From an uncultured Rhodospirillaceae bacterium (GTDB lineage Bacteria > Pseudomonadota > Alphaproteobacteria > Rhodospirillales > Magnetospirillaceae): a stretch of 32,537 bases of DNA. A model generated the notes under the pieces. The model did no database searches and was not told the origin of the DNA. It saw only the letters and a program-made list of their open reading frames with translations. Of this stretch, positions 7,026 through 15,596 are shown one piece after another. The stretch is taken from NCBI GenBank assembly GCA_903941105.1, contig CAJANL010000169.1:1-32537 (forward strand), given 5' to 3'. A program made the position numbers and the translations under genes. Position 1 is the first letter of the stretch. Each line of letters begins with the position of its first letter.

Positions 7026-8729
7026 ATGAAAGATCACCACGCTCTGTTCGAAGTGCTGCTGGAAAATGTGCGTGACGCCGTCGTGGTTGCCGATGGCGAG
7101 CGGCAGATCCTGCGTGTCAACAAGGCATTCGAGGCCATCACCGGCCATTGCGCCCGCGCCTTCGTCGAGGGCGAGCACGGTCACGCCCATGTGGCCCACC
7201 AGTTACTGGAGCAAGCCCTGACCATTCCGCCGGGCGGGCGTTGGAACGGGGTCATCCGGTGCAGCGACGGCAGCGATCGCAAGTTCGAGGTCACCGTCTC
7301 GGCGGTCAACGGCAGCGGCGACTTCCCCGAGAAGTATATCGGCTTGGTGCGCCCGGCCTTCGACGACGCGGCGTTGGCCGACGAGGCTACGATCCGCTTC
7401 GGCTACGATCCGCTGACGGGTCTGCCTGGCCGCGAACTGTTCTCCGACCGCATCGATCAGGCGCTGCTCAGCGTCAACCGGTCGGGCAAGTCGGTGGCGC
7501 TGATGATCATGGGGCTGGACCGTTTCGCGCTGATCAATGACGCGTTGGGCCACGCCGCCGGCGACCGCCTGCTGATCGAGGTGGCCCGCCGCCTCAAGAC
7601 CTGCATCCGCGAGACCGATACGGCGGTGCGGCTGGACGGCGACAAGTTCGCCCTGGTGATGGTCATCGCCGACCTGGACGACAGCGTCATCGTCGCCGAG
7701 AAGGTGCTGTCCGCCATCAAGGAGCCCTTCCTGCTCGACCAGGAGGAGGTGGTGGTCACCTTCTCCATCGGTATCGCCATCTATCCCAGCGACTGCGACA
7801 ATGGCGCCCAGCTGATCAAGAACGGCGACAACGCGCTGCATTTCGCCAAGGTCTCCGGCCGCAACCAGTATCAGTTCTTCTCCAAGGACATGAATCAGAA
7901 GGCCCGCTCGCGCCTTGAGCTGGAGGCGCGTATGCGCCGGGCCTTGGTCAACGAGGAGTTCATCGTCTACTACCAGCCCAAGGTCTCGGCCGAGACCGGC
8001 CAGGTGGTCGGCATGGAGGCGCTGATCCGCTGGATGGACCCCGATCTCGGCATGATCTCGCCCGGCGAGTTCATCCCGATCGCCGAAGAGACCGGGCTGA
8101 TCGAGGAGATCGGAACCTGGGTGCTGCGCCGCTCCTGCCGGCAGAACAAGTATTGGCAGGACATCGGGTTGAAGCCCCTCAAGTGCTCGGTCAACGTTTC
8201 CGCCCGCCAGTTCCGTTCGCGCGACCTCGTCGACATCGTGGTGGACAGCCTGGAGAGTACCGGCCTCGATCCCAAGTGGCTGGAGCTGGAAATCACCGAG
8301 AGCATGTTGATGAACGACGTCGACATCGTGGTGCGCAAGATGACGGCGCTACGCGAGCTGGGCGTCGGGTTGTCCATCGACGATTTCGGCACCGGTTATT
8401 CCTCGCTGTCCTATCTCGGCCGCTTCCCCATCACCACCCTCAAGATTGACCGCGCCTTTATCGCCGACGTGGACACCAACCCCAAGACCGCCGAGATCGC
8501 CCGCGCCATCATCGGCCTGTCGCGCGGCCTCAATCTGGAGGTGGTGGCCGAAGGAGCCGAGGTCGCCGGGCATATCGCCTTCCTGCGCGAGCACGGCTGC
8601 GACACCGTGCAGGGCTTCTTCTACAGCCGCCCGGTGCCGCCCGACGAGTTCGAGCGCATGGTACGCCAGCGGGCGCAGGCTTACGAGGATCGGACGCTGG
8701 CTCTCGCCCAGCCAGAGCGGACGGCATAG
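7026..8729 (+). CDS. PAS-GGDEF-EAL protein, probable c-di-GMP phosphodiesterase
   Basis: The 567-residue protein has an N-terminal PAS-like domain (about 5-110), a GGDEF domain (about 125-290) and an EAL domain (about 305-555). In the GGDEF domain the signature is RLDGDKFAL (about 202-210) instead of GGDEF, so cyclase activity is unlikely. The EAL domain looks complete: GMEALIRW (EAL at 331-333), NVSARQF, ELEITES, IDDFGTGYSSL, LKIDRAF, VVAEGAE and GFFYSRP. The likely function is hydrolysis of c-di-GMP, perhaps activated by GTP bound at the degenerate GGDEF, as in some known hybrids, with the PAS domain as sensor. There are no membrane segments, so it is cytoplasmic. The ATG has AAGGGG upstream. 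A periplasmic-binding-protein gene follows after 72 bases and may be co-transcribed. Confidence 0.93.
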   Translation: MKDHHALFEVLLENVRDAVVVADGERQILRVNKAFEAITGHCARAFVEGEHGHAHVAHQLLEQALTIPPGGRWNGVIRCSDGSDRKFEVTVSAVNGSGDFPEKYIGLVRPAFDDAALADEATIRFGYDPLTGLPGRELFSDRIDQALLSVNRSGKSVALMIMGLDRFALINDALGHAAGDRLLIEVARRLKTCIRETDTAVRLDGDKFALVMVIADLDDSVIVAEKVLSAIKEPFLLDQEEVVVTFSIGIAIYPSDCDNGAQLIKNGDNALHFAKVSGRNQYQFFSKDMNQKARSRLELEARMRRALVNEEFIVYYQPKVSAETGQVVGMEALIRWMDPDLGMISPGEFIPIAEETGLIEEIGTWVLRRSCRQNKYWQDIGLKPLKCSVNVSARQFRSRDLVDIVVDSLESTGLDPKWLELEITESMLMNDVDIVVRKMTALRELGVGLSIDDFGTGYSSLSYLGRFPITTLKIDRAFIADVDTNPKTAEIARAIIGLSRGLNLEVVAEGAEVAGHIAFLREHGCDTVQGFFYSRPVPPDEFERMVRQRAQAYEDRTLALAQPERTA

Positions 8730-8801
8730 AAGCCCTCTACCCCTCGTCCAGACGACCCCCGTACAGGCTTGCGCGCCGCCGATCGCGCGTAGCATCGCCG
8801 G

Positions 8802-10061
8802 ATGCATCGCCGCCTGTTTCTCGGCGCCGCCGCCGCCATGTCGGCGCTTCCCCTGCTGCCTGCCCGCGCCGTCGGCGGCGAGCCGGTGGTGGTCGACCGC
8901 TTCACGGTCGACCGGCCGGCCTCCGGCGCGGTGTCGATCGGTGCCCTGCTGCCGCTTAGCGGCGTTGACGCCGCCTTCGGCCGCATGATCCTGGAAGCCG
9001 CCCTGGTGGCCATAAGCGAGGTCAACCGCCGCCCGGGCCGGCATCGTCTGGTCCTCAGCCCCTTCGACAGCCAGTCGCGGGCCAACCCTTTTGCCGACGG
9101 CCTGAAGCGGCTGGTGGCGGCCGAGCGGGTCGTCGCGGTGCTGGCGCCGGTGAGGGCGGAAATGCGGGCCGAAACCACCGCCTTCATCGAGCACGCCGGT
9201 GGGCTGCTGTGCGATCCAGCGGCCTACGAGGGCGGCGAGTGTTCGCGTTATGTGGTGCATTGTGGCGCCACCCCGCACCAGATGCTGAAGCAATTCATCC
9301 CCTGGCTGGTGAGGGAGGCGGGCCCGCGGGTACTGATGGTCGCCGGCCCGGATGCCTTGTCGCAGGAGATGGCGCGGGTGGCACGGGCGGTGGTCGGCCG
9401 GGTGGACGGTGAGGTCCTCGGCGGCGATGCCGTGCTGGACGAGGTGGTCCGGCGGCTGCGGCGGGACCGGCCGGATGTGTTGTTTTCGACCCTGTCCGGC
9501 GACGCGGCCGCCCAGCTGTTGCGGCGGCTTGAGGCGGCCGGAAGCGAGGCGCCGATGGCTTCGCCCTTCCTTGACGAGCGCGTGGTGGCGACGGTTGGTC
9601 CCAGGCTGGCGGCCGGCGCGGTGGCGGTGTCGACCTGGTTCGCAACAGACACCTCGGCGGAGAGCGCCCGCTTCGTCACTCGTTTGCGCCAGCACCTCGG
9701 TAAGGGCGCCGTACTTACCGCCGCCGCCGAGGCCACCTACGCGCAGGTCCATCTGCTCGCCGAGGCGGTGGACAATCTGGGCGGCGGCGACGTCGCGGCG
9801 GGCACCGTGAGGGAGGCTATCAAGGAGCGGCATTTCGTCGCACCGCAGGGCAAGGTCAGCATCGAGGCGGGCAGTCTGCATGCTCGCCTGTGGCCGCGCA
9901 TCGCGGTAGTGGGGGAGGGCGGCCGCTTCCATACGGTTGCCCGCTCAGGCCAGCCTTTGCGCGGTTTCCCCTATTGGGGGCGGCCTGGAGTGGCCTGCAC
10001 CGAAGCGGGGCCGAGGCTGGCGCCGCCTACCGATTTGCCTAGCCGGGAAGGCTGGGATTGA
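8802..10061 (+). CDS. Periplasmic ligand-binding protein (Peripla_BP_5 / AmiC-UrtA-like), orphan
   Basis: This 419-residue exported protein has an N-terminal signal (MHRRLFLGAAAAMSALPLLP) with an RR-x-F-L pattern that may use the Tat route, ending near PARA-VGGE. The core resembles the type I binding proteins of the amide/urea/branched-chain class: GALLPLSGVDAAFGRM near the mature N-terminus, a Ser-Gln-Ser-Arg segment, and CGATPHQML like the 'GAxPNQ' stretch of UrtA/AmiC proteins. Such proteins bind a small amide, amino acid or related ligand. No permease or ATPase genes are adjacent, so it may be a sensor or serve a transporter encoded elsewhere. It follows the GGDEF-EAL gene and lies upstream of the nap promoter region. 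The ligand cannot be predicted. Confidence 0.8.
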   Translation: MHRRLFLGAAAAMSALPLLPARAVGGEPVVVDRFTVDRPASGAVSIGALLPLSGVDAAFGRMILEAALVAISEVNRRPGRHRLVLSPFDSQSRANPFADGLKRLVAAERVVAVLAPVRAEMRAETTAFIEHAGGLLCDPAAYEGGECSRYVVHCGATPHQMLKQFIPWLVREAGPRVLMVAGPDALSQEMARVARAVVGRVDGEVLGGDAVLDEVVRRLRRDRPDVLFSTLSGDAAAQLLRRLEAAGSEAPMASPFLDERVVATVGPRLAAGAVAVSTWFATDTSAESARFVTRLRQHLGKGAVLTAAAEATYAQVHLLAEAVDNLGGGDVAAGTVREAIKERHFVAPQGKVSIEAGSLHARLWPRIAVVGEGGRFHTVARSGQPLRGFPYWGRPGVACTEAGPRLAPPTDLPSREGWD

Positions 10062-10106
10062 GCACCCCAAAGGTGTAGGCGGATCATCGGTAAACCACCC
10101 TCCCTT

Positions 10107-10120
10107 TTGACCAAGGTCAA
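10107..10120. promoter_or_regulatory. FNR/Dnr-type binding site upstream of napF
   Basis: TTGACCAAGGTCAA is a perfect inverted repeat of the CRP/FNR superfamily form TTGAC-N4-GTCAA, the version often bound by FNR, Anr or Dnr/NnrR-type regulators. Its centre is about 88 bases upstream of the napF start. This fits oxygen- or nitrogen-oxide-dependent control of the nap operon. The matching core promoter is not clear: a TTGGCA at 10152-10157 and a weak -10-like TAGGGT at 10173-10178 would put the site near -71, a class I position, but this is tentative. No second full box was found in the gap. Confidence 0.72.
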
Positions 10121-10200
10121 ATCATAATACCCCCTGAGGGTGTCAGGCTTCTTGGCAGTAAGGGGAACGCCTTAGGGTGATCCGTGGGAGAGTTTGATCG

Positions 10201-10491
10201 ATGTCAGGTGTGGTGTCCCGGCGTGCGCTGTTGATGGGCCAAGCCCGTTCGGTGAATGTCGCGCCATCGGGGGACCTGGTGGCGGAATTGGGTGGGGCCT
10301 GTATCTCCATGCAGGGGGTTGCCTGTCGGCTTTGCGGTGATCCGTGCGAGCCGAGGGCGATTCGTTTTCGCCTGATGACCGGTGGTCGCGCCCTACCCGA
10401 GGTGAACGTGGAGGAATGCACCGGTTGCGGTGTTTGCGTATCGGCCTGCCCGGTGGGCGCGCTCACAATGGTTCAACCGGCGAGAGGATGA
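10201..10491 (+). CDS. napF: Short NapF-type ferredoxin with two [4Fe-4S] motifs
   Basis: This 96-residue iron-sulfur protein begins the nap operon. Its N-terminus (VSRRALLMGQAR) matches the conserved start of NapF. The rest corresponds to the C-terminal half of NapF: GGACISMQ...CRLCGDPCEP (Cys34, 42, 45, 49) and CTGCGVCVSACP (Cys73, 76, 79, 83). The usual NapF of about 160 residues has four cluster motifs, so here motifs 1 and 2 are missing while both ends are kept. NapF is a cytoplasmic protein thought to help assemble or mature NapA before Tat export. The ATG has GGGAGAG upstream, and the FNR-type box lies ahead of it. napD starts 10 bases after its stop. Confidence 0.85.
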   Translation: MSGVVSRRALLMGQARSVNVAPSGDLVAELGGACISMQGVACRLCGDPCEPRAIRFRLMTGGRALPEVNVEECTGCGVCVSACPVGALTMVQPARG

Positions 10492-10501
10492 GGACGACAG
10501 G

Positions 10502-10810
10502 ATGCGATTGAGCAACTTCGTCGAAAAGGAACAGACCAGACCGCACGAGGTCGTCGAAAATATTTGCGGCGTTCTCGTTTATGTCCGGCCTGAGCTGCGC
10601 GACACGGTTCGCGACACCCTATCGGCCATGCCGGGGGTGGAAGTCCATCAGGTGACCGACCAAGGCAAGATGGTCGTCACTGTCGAGGATGCCGACGGCC
10701 ATTGGGCCGGAGCCACCATCACCAGCTTCAACGACGTCGAGGGCGTTATGAGTTTCGCCCTCGTCTATCATCATTTTGACTCTGATCTGGAAGGGGAGAC
10801 CGCTTCATGA
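10502..10810 (+). CDS. napD: NapD, chaperone for periplasmic nitrate reductase
   Basis: NapD is a cytoplasmic chaperone that binds the Tat signal peptide of NapA and delays export until cofactor loading is complete. The 102-residue product contains the ferredoxin-like fold pattern of the family: [13 protein letters not shown] near residues 20-32, MPGVEVHQV, and GKMVVTVED, followed by a beta strand with [10 protein letters not shown]. Length is a little above the E. coli protein. The ATG at 10502 was chosen because it has GAGG and AGG purine stretches upstream and fits the NapD N-terminus, while an earlier in-frame ATG would translate napF sequence out of frame. Its stop overlaps the napA start as ATGA, implying coupled translation with its client. 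Confidence 0.9.
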   Translation: MRLSNFVEKEQTRPHEVVENICGVLVYVRPELRDTVRDTLSAMPGVEVHQVTDQGKMVVTVEDADGHWAGATITSFNDVEGVMSFALVYHHFDSDLEGETAS

Positions 10811-13290
10811 GCCTCACCAGGCGCGACTTCATCAAGGCGAATGCCGTCGCCGCCACGGCGGCCGCCGCCGGCATCGCAATGCCGGCCAGCGCCCAGCCGG
10901 CCAAGGCCAATATCCGTTGGGACAAGGGGGTATGCCGGTTCTGTGGTACCGGCTGCGGCGTCCTGGTCGGCGTGCAGGACGGCAAGGTGGTCGCCACGCA
11001 GGGCGACCCCGATGCCCCTGTCAACAAGGGCCTGAACTGTATCAAGGGCTACTTCCTGTCCAAGATCATGTACGGCGAGGATCGGCTGACCAAGCCGTTG
11101 CTGCGCATGAAGAACGGCAAGTTCGACAAGAACGGCGAGTTCGCGCCGATCTCGTGGGATCAGGCCTTCGACATCATGGCCGAGAAGTGGAAGGAGCAGC
11201 TCAAGAAGCCCGACGGCGCCACCCGCGTCGGCATGTTCGCTTCCGGCCAGTGGACCATCTGGGAGGGCTATGCCGCCGTCAAGCTGTTCAAGGCCGGCTT
11301 CCGTTCCAACAACATCGACCCCAACGCGCGCCATTGCATGGCGTCGGCGGTTGCGGGCTTCATGCGCACCTTCGGCATCGACGAGCCGATGGGCTGCTAT
11401 GACGACATCGAGCAGGCCGACACCTTCGTCCTGTGGGGCGCCAACATGGCGGAGATGCACCCGATCCTGTGGTCGCGCATCACCGATCGCCGCCTGACCC
11501 ACGAAGGCTGCAAGGTCGCGGTGCTCTCCACCTTCGAGCACCGCTCCTACGAACTGGCCGATCTGCCGATGATCTTCACGCCGCAGACCGACCTGGCGAT
11601 CCTCAACTACATCGCCAACTACATCATCCAGAAGGGTGCGGTCGACAAGGCGTTCGTCGAGAAGTCGGTGAACTTCAAGAAGGGCGTGACCGATATCGGC
11701 TACGGCCTGCGGCCGACCCATCCGCTGGAGAAGGATCAGGCCAACGCGGCGACGCCCGACAAGGCCGACCCGATGACCTTCGACGAGTTCAAGGCCTTCG
11801 TGGCCGAGTACACCGTCGAAAAGGTGTCGAAGCTGTCCGGCGTTTCGGTCGAGAAGCTGGAAGCCCTGGCCAAGATCTACGCCGATCCGAAGAACAAGGT
11901 CGTGTCCTACTGGACCATGGGGTTCAACCAGCATACCCGTGGAACCTGGGTCAACAACCTGATCTACAACATCCACCTGCTGACCGGTAAGATCTCGCTG
12001 CCCGGTTGCGGCCCGTTCTCGCTGACCGGCCAGCCGTCGGCTTGCGGTACCGCCCGCGAGGTCGGCACCTTTGCTCACCGCCTGCCCTCGGACATGGTGG
12101 TGATGAACGACAAGCATCGCGAAATCACCGAGAACCACTGGAAGCTGCCCCCGGGCACGCTCAACCCGAAGGTCGGTTATCACGCGGTCTTGCAGCATCG
12201 CATGTTGAAGGACGGCAAGCTCAACGCCTATTGGGTGCTGTGCACCAACAACATGCAGACCGCCCCCAACATGAACCAGGAGGGCTATCCGGGTTATCGT
12301 AATCCGGACGCTTTCGTGGTGGTGTCGGACCCCTACCCGACGGTGACCGCCCTGGCCGCCGACCTGATCCTGCCCACCGCCATGTGGATGGAAAAGGAAG
12401 GTGCCTACGGCAACGCCGAGCGTCGCACCCAGTTCTGGCGTCAGCAGGTCAAGGGTCCGGGCGAGTCCCGTTCCGATCTGTGGCAGATGGTCGAATTCTC
12501 CAAGCGCTTCAAGATGGAGGAGGTGTGGCCGGCCGAGCTGCTCGACAAGGCGCCGCAGTACAAGGGTAAGACCCTGTACGACGTGCTGTACAAGAACGGC
12601 GAGGTGGACAAGTTCCCGCTCACCGATCTTCAGGCCGGCTTCGAGAACGACGAATCGAAGGCATTCGGTTACTACCTGCAGAAGGGCTTGTTCGAGGAAT
12701 ACGGCAAGTTCAACCGCGGCAAGGCCCACGATCTGGCGTCGTTCGATACCTATCACAAGGCTCGCGGACTGCGCTGGCCGGTGGTCGATGGCAAGGAGAC
12801 GCTGTGGCGCTTCCGTGAGGGCTACGACCCTTACGTCAAGGCCGGCGAAGGTGTGAAGTTCTATGGCAAGCCCGACGGCAAGGCCTGGATTTTCGCACTG
12901 CCCTACCAGCCTGCCGCCGAAGCGCCGGATGGCGAATTCGACTTGTGGCTGTGCACCGGCCGCGTGCTTGAGCATTGGCACTCGGGGTCCATGACCCGGC
13001 GCGTGCCCGAACTGCACAAGTCGGTTCCCAACGCCGTGCTCTACATGCACCCCAACGATGCCAAGAAGCGCAGCTTGCGCAACGGCGACATCGTCAAGGT
13101 CAAGAGCCGGCGCGGTGAAGTCGCCACCCGTATCGACACCCGCGGCCGTAACAAGCCTCCGGAGGGGTTGGTGTTCTTCCCGTTCTTCGACGAAACCCAG
13201 TTGGTCAACAAGCTCACCCTTGACGCCACTTGCCCGATCTCGAAAGAGACCGACTACAAGAAGTGCGCCGTCAAGGTTGAGAAGGCCTAA
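10807..13290 (+). CDS. napA: Periplasmic nitrate reductase catalytic subunit NapA
   Basis: NapA reduces nitrate to nitrite in the periplasm using a Mo-bis(MGD) cofactor and one [4Fe-4S] cluster. The 827-residue precursor has a Tat signal (TRRDFIK at 4-10, hydrophobic stretch, likely cleavage after about ASA-29). The cluster cysteines are in CRFCGTGC (43, 46, 50) and NCIKGYF (78). The molybdenum-ligand cysteine is expected at Cys177 in [11 protein letters not shown], near position 176 of the E. coli precursor. [13 protein letters not shown] follows, and the C-terminal molybdopterin-dinucleotide-binding domain is present with [14 protein letters not shown]. Length is as in E. coli (828). It is translationally coupled to napD and followed by a GC hairpin before napG. 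Electrons come from NapB. Confidence 0.98.
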   Translation: MSLTRRDFIKANAVAATAAAAGIAMPASAQPAKANIRWDKGVCRFCGTGCGVLVGVQDGKVVATQGDPDAPVNKGLNCIKGYFLSKIMYGEDRLTKPLLRMKNGKFDKNGEFAPISWDQAFDIMAEKWKEQLKKPDGATRVGMFASGQWTIWEGYAAVKLFKAGFRSNNIDPNARHCMASAVAGFMRTFGIDEPMGCYDDIEQADTFVLWGANMAEMHPILWSRITDRRLTHEGCKVAVLSTFEHRSYELADLPMIFTPQTDLAILNYIANYIIQKGAVDKAFVEKSVNFKKGVTDIGYGLRPTHPLEKDQANAATPDKADPMTFDEFKAFVAEYTVEKVSKLSGVSVEKLEALAKIYADPKNKVVSYWTMGFNQHTRGTWVNNLIYNIHLLTGKISLPGCGPFSLTGQPSACGTAREVGTFAHRLPSDMVVMNDKHREITENHWKLPPGTLNPKVGYHAVLQHRMLKDGKLNAYWVLCTNNMQTAPNMNQEGYPGYRNPDAFVVVSDPYPTVTALAADLILPTAMWMEKEGAYGNAERRTQFWRQQVKGPGESRSDLWQMVEFSKRFKMEEVWPAELLDKAPQYKGKTLYDVLYKNGEVDKFPLTDLQAGFENDESKAFGYYLQKGLFEEYGKFNRGKAHDLASFDTYHKARGLRWPVVDGKETLWRFREGYDPYVKAGEGVKFYGKPDGKAWIFALPYQPAAEAPDGEFDLWLCTGRVLEHWHSGSMTRRVPELHKSVPNAVLYMHPNDAKKRSLRNGDIVKVKSRRGEVATRIDTRGRNKPPEGLVFFPFFDETQLVNKLTLDATCPISKETDYKKCAVKVEKA

Positions 13291-13300
13291 GGCGACGGGG

Positions 13301-13326
13301 GCCGCCGGCCGGCTTCGGCCGGCGGC
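13301..13326 (+). other. GC-rich hairpin between napA and napG
   Basis: A perfect 11-bp stem (13301-13311 with 13316-13326) closes a 4-base loop right after the napA stop. No run of T follows, so it is not a standard intrinsic terminator. In the mRNA it could protect the upstream napFDA part from 3' decay or weaken read-through into napGHBC, giving more catalytic subunit than membrane partners. That role is inference. It might also be a dispersed GC palindrome. Confidence 0.6.
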
Positions 13327-13352
13327 TCCGCTTTCCTCGGAGACCATCATTC

Positions 13353-14162
13353 ATGTCCCCCAAGGGCAGCAGCAAGAGCAGCGCAGCCATGAGTCGCCGG
13401 GCGGTTTTCGCCGGGGCGGCCCGTGCCGCTTGTTCGGTGGGGCTGTTGGGTGCCTTGCTGGCGATACCGGCGCAGCGTCGCGCCGAGGCCGTCGCCCTGC
13501 GTCCGCCGGGCGCCTTGCCCGAGAAGGATTTTCTGGCGGCCTGCGTGCGCTGCGGCTTGTGCGTGCGCGACTGTCCTTACAACACACTCAAATTGTCCGA
13601 CCTTGCCGACGGCCCGTCGCTGGGCACGCCGTTCTACGACGCCCGCAAGGTGCCGTGCGAAATGTGCGAGGATATTCCCTGCGTCGCGGCCTGCCCGACC
13701 GGGGCCTTGGACAAGACGCTCACCGACATCCGCAATGCCAAGATGGGGGTGGCGGTGCTGGTGGGGCACGAGACCTGCCTCAACCATCTCGGCCTGCGCT
13801 GTGACGTCTGCTACCGGGTGTGCCCGCTGATCGGCGAGGCTATCACCCTGGACCGCCTGCATAACGAGCGTACCGGCAAGCACGCCCGCTTCATTCCCAT
13901 CGTCCATACCGACAAGTGCACCGGCTGCGGTCGGTGCGAGAAGGCCTGCGTGCTCGAAGAGGCGGCCATCAAGGTGCTGCCCATGGCGTTGGCCACCGGC
14001 AAGCTGGGCCAGCATTATCGCCTGGGATGGAACGAGAAGAGCAAGGCCGGCAAGGCGCTGGTGGACGACATCATCGAGATGCCGATCCGCGGCATGGAGA
14101 ATGGCTTGCCGGGCGCCGACAGGCTTCCGGGCGGCGGCGCCTATAAGGGACCCAAGCCATGA
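13353..14162 (+). CDS. napG: NapG, ferredoxin-type quinol-oxidation subunit
   Basis: NapG is an iron-sulfur protein with four [4Fe-4S] motifs that works with the membrane protein NapH to pass electrons from quinol toward NapC/NapB. The 269-residue precursor has a twin-arginine signal ([18 protein letters not shown], near 14-31) after a short basic extension, as usual for NapG. Cysteine groups visible are [43 protein letters not shown] and [12 protein letters not shown]. The first ATG at 13353 has GGAG ten bases upstream; the ATG at 13389 is an alternative. Its stop overlaps the napH start by four bases (ATGA). It follows napA after a 62-base gap with a hairpin. Confidence 0.95.
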   Translation: MSPKGSSKSSAAMSRRAVFAGAARAACSVGLLGALLAIPAQRRAEAVALRPPGALPEKDFLAACVRCGLCVRDCPYNTLKLSDLADGPSLGTPFYDARKVPCEMCEDIPCVAACPTGALDKTLTDIRNAKMGVAVLVGHETCLNHLGLRCDVCYRVCPLIGEAITLDRLHNERTGKHARFIPIVHTDKCTGCGRCEKACVLEEAAIKVLPMALATGKLGQHYRLGWNEKSKAGKALVDDIIEMPIRGMENGLPGADRLPGGGAYKGPKP

Positions 14163-15097
14163 CCGCCCATCCCGAATTGCGCCCGGGGCGTGCCGCGATT
14201 GCGGAAAAGGGGTGGCTGGCCGCGCATAAATGGCTGCTGGCGCGTCGTATCGCGCAAGCCGGCTTTCTCGCCCTGTTCCTGGCCGGACCGCTGTTCGGCC
14301 TGTGGATCGTCAAGGGCTCGCTGGCCTCCAGCCTGACGCTGAAGGTGCTGCCGCTGACCGATCCGCTGATGGCATTGCAGGCGTTGCTGGCCGGCCACAA
14401 GCTGGAAGCCACCGCCCTGATCGGCGCCGCCATCGTGCTGGCCGCATATGCGGTGCTGGGCGGGCGCACCTATTGCTCGTGGGTCTGCCCGGTCAATCTG
14501 GTCACCGACCTGGCCGCGTGGTTGCGGGCCCGACTGGGCATCAAGGACGGCGTACCGTTCAATCGTTCGCTACGCCTGTGGGTGCTGGCCGGGGTGTTGG
14601 CGGCGGCGGTGGTTACCGGCTCCATTGCCTGGGAGATGGTCAATCCGGTCACCATCCTGCACCGCGGCCTGATCTATGGCGGCGTGTTCGGTGGCGGTGC
14701 CGCCCTATTGGTGACGCTGGCCATATTCCTGCTGGACTTCGGCATCGCCCCGCGTGGCTGGTGCAGCAATCTCTGCCCGGTCGGTGCCTTCTATGGCCTG
14801 GTGGGCGAGCGCAGTCTGGTACGGGTCGCGGCCCGTCGCCGCGACGCCTGCGACGACTGCATGGACTGTTTTTCAGTCTGTCCCGAACGCCACGTCATCG
14901 CCCCGGCGCTGCGTGGAGCGGGCAAGGGCCTGGGGCCCGTCATTCTATCCCGCGACTGCACCAATTGCGGTCGCTGCATCGACGTGTGTTCAAAGGACGT
15001 TTTTCGGTTCGGCACCCGCTTCAGGAATGGCCTCGACGACGTGGAGCGCGTCGCGGTCGAGGCCAAAGCGGGCATGCCGGCAAATAAGGTCGCCTGA
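14159..15097 (+). CDS. napH: NapH, membrane ferredoxin-type quinol-oxidation subunit
   Basis: NapH is the inner-membrane partner of NapG and helps oxidise quinol. The 312-residue protein shows four hydrophobic segments (about residues 31-51, 83-103, 140-160 and 174-194), two CxxxCP motifs characteristic of the family (YCSWVCPV and WCSNLCPVG), and two cytoplasmic [4Fe-4S] motifs near the C-terminus ([12 protein letters not shown] and [12 protein letters not shown]). The second of these lacks the proline usually following the last cysteine. Start and preceding stop overlap as ATGA, so NapG and NapH are probably made in equal amounts. napB follows after a 47-base gap. Confidence 0.96.
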   Translation: MTAHPELRPGRAAIAEKGWLAAHKWLLARRIAQAGFLALFLAGPLFGLWIVKGSLASSLTLKVLPLTDPLMALQALLAGHKLEATALIGAAIVLAAYAVLGGRTYCSWVCPVNLVTDLAAWLRARLGIKDGVPFNRSLRLWVLAGVLAAAVVTGSIAWEMVNPVTILHRGLIYGGVFGGGAALLVTLAIFLLDFGIAPRGWCSNLCPVGAFYGLVGERSLVRVAARRRDACDDCMDCFSVCPERHVIAPALRGAGKGLGPVILSRDCTNCGRCIDVCSKDVFRFGTRFRNGLDDVERVAVEAKAGMPANKVA

Positions 15098-15144
15098 GCG
15101 GGGCGCCGCAGGGCTTTCAAGGATCAGGAAGGGGAGTGACAGCA

Positions 15145-15573
15145 GTGAAGACCAAGATCATCGGAATTGCCATCGCGCTGGCCGTCGCTTTCGGCGCCGT
15201 CGCCAACGCCGCCGACATGAAGGGCCTGAGGAGTTCGGCTGCCAACGAGCCGGACGCCGCACCGCCCATCCACAAGGTGATCGAAGGGGTGAAGCTGGAG
15301 CGGGCCTACCGCCAGCAGCCGCCGCTGGTGCCGCACAACACCGACAAGTACGAAATCGACGTCAAGGTCAATCAGTGCCTGCGCTGCCATGAGTGGCCCT
15401 ATAGCGACCAGGAGAAGGCACCGAAGATTTCCGACCTTCACTATATCGACGGCAACGGCATGCGTCGCGACAACGTCAATGGCAACCGGTATTTCTGCAA
15501 GCAGTGCCACGTGCCGCAGAATGATGCCAAGCCGCTGGTCGAGAACCACTTCCAGCCGGCGTCTGCTCGCTGA
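15145..15573 (+). CDS. napB: NapB, diheme cytochrome c subunit of nitrate reductase
   Basis: NapB is the periplasmic diheme cytochrome c that receives electrons from NapC and passes them to NapA. The protein of about 142 residues begins with a Sec signal (MKTKIIGIAIALAVAFGAVA) with likely cleavage after ANA. Two heme-binding motifs are present: CLRCH (about 78-82) and CKQCH (about 118-122). The GTG at 15145 was chosen because GGGGAG lies eight bases upstream, while the GTG at 15136 abuts that sequence directly. The gene is 47 bases after napH and 23 before napC, and lies between the membrane electron input and the tetraheme donor. Confidence 0.94.
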   Translation: MKTKIIGIAIALAVAFGAVANAADMKGLRSSAANEPDAAPPIHKVIEGVKLERAYRQQPPLVPHNTDKYEIDVKVNQCLRCHEWPYSDQEKAPKISDLHYIDGNGMRRDNVNGNRYFCKQCHVPQNDAKPLVENHFQPASAR

Positions 15574-15596
15574 TACCCCGGGAAGGATGAACGGCC

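Noticed and set aside
8349-9932. Long antisense frame opposite the EAL and binding-protein genes
   Set aside because: Composition is Arg/His/Gly rich with no recognisable motif and it crosses two well-supported genes.
10196-10209. TTGATCGATGTCAG, a second FNR-like half-palindrome
   Set aside because: It overlaps the napF start codon and only one half fits the consensus.
10771-13350. Very long open frame opposite napA
   Set aside because: It mirrors napA codon structure, shows low-complexity His/Gly/Val-rich composition with no domain, and is an artefact of GC-rich coding DNA.
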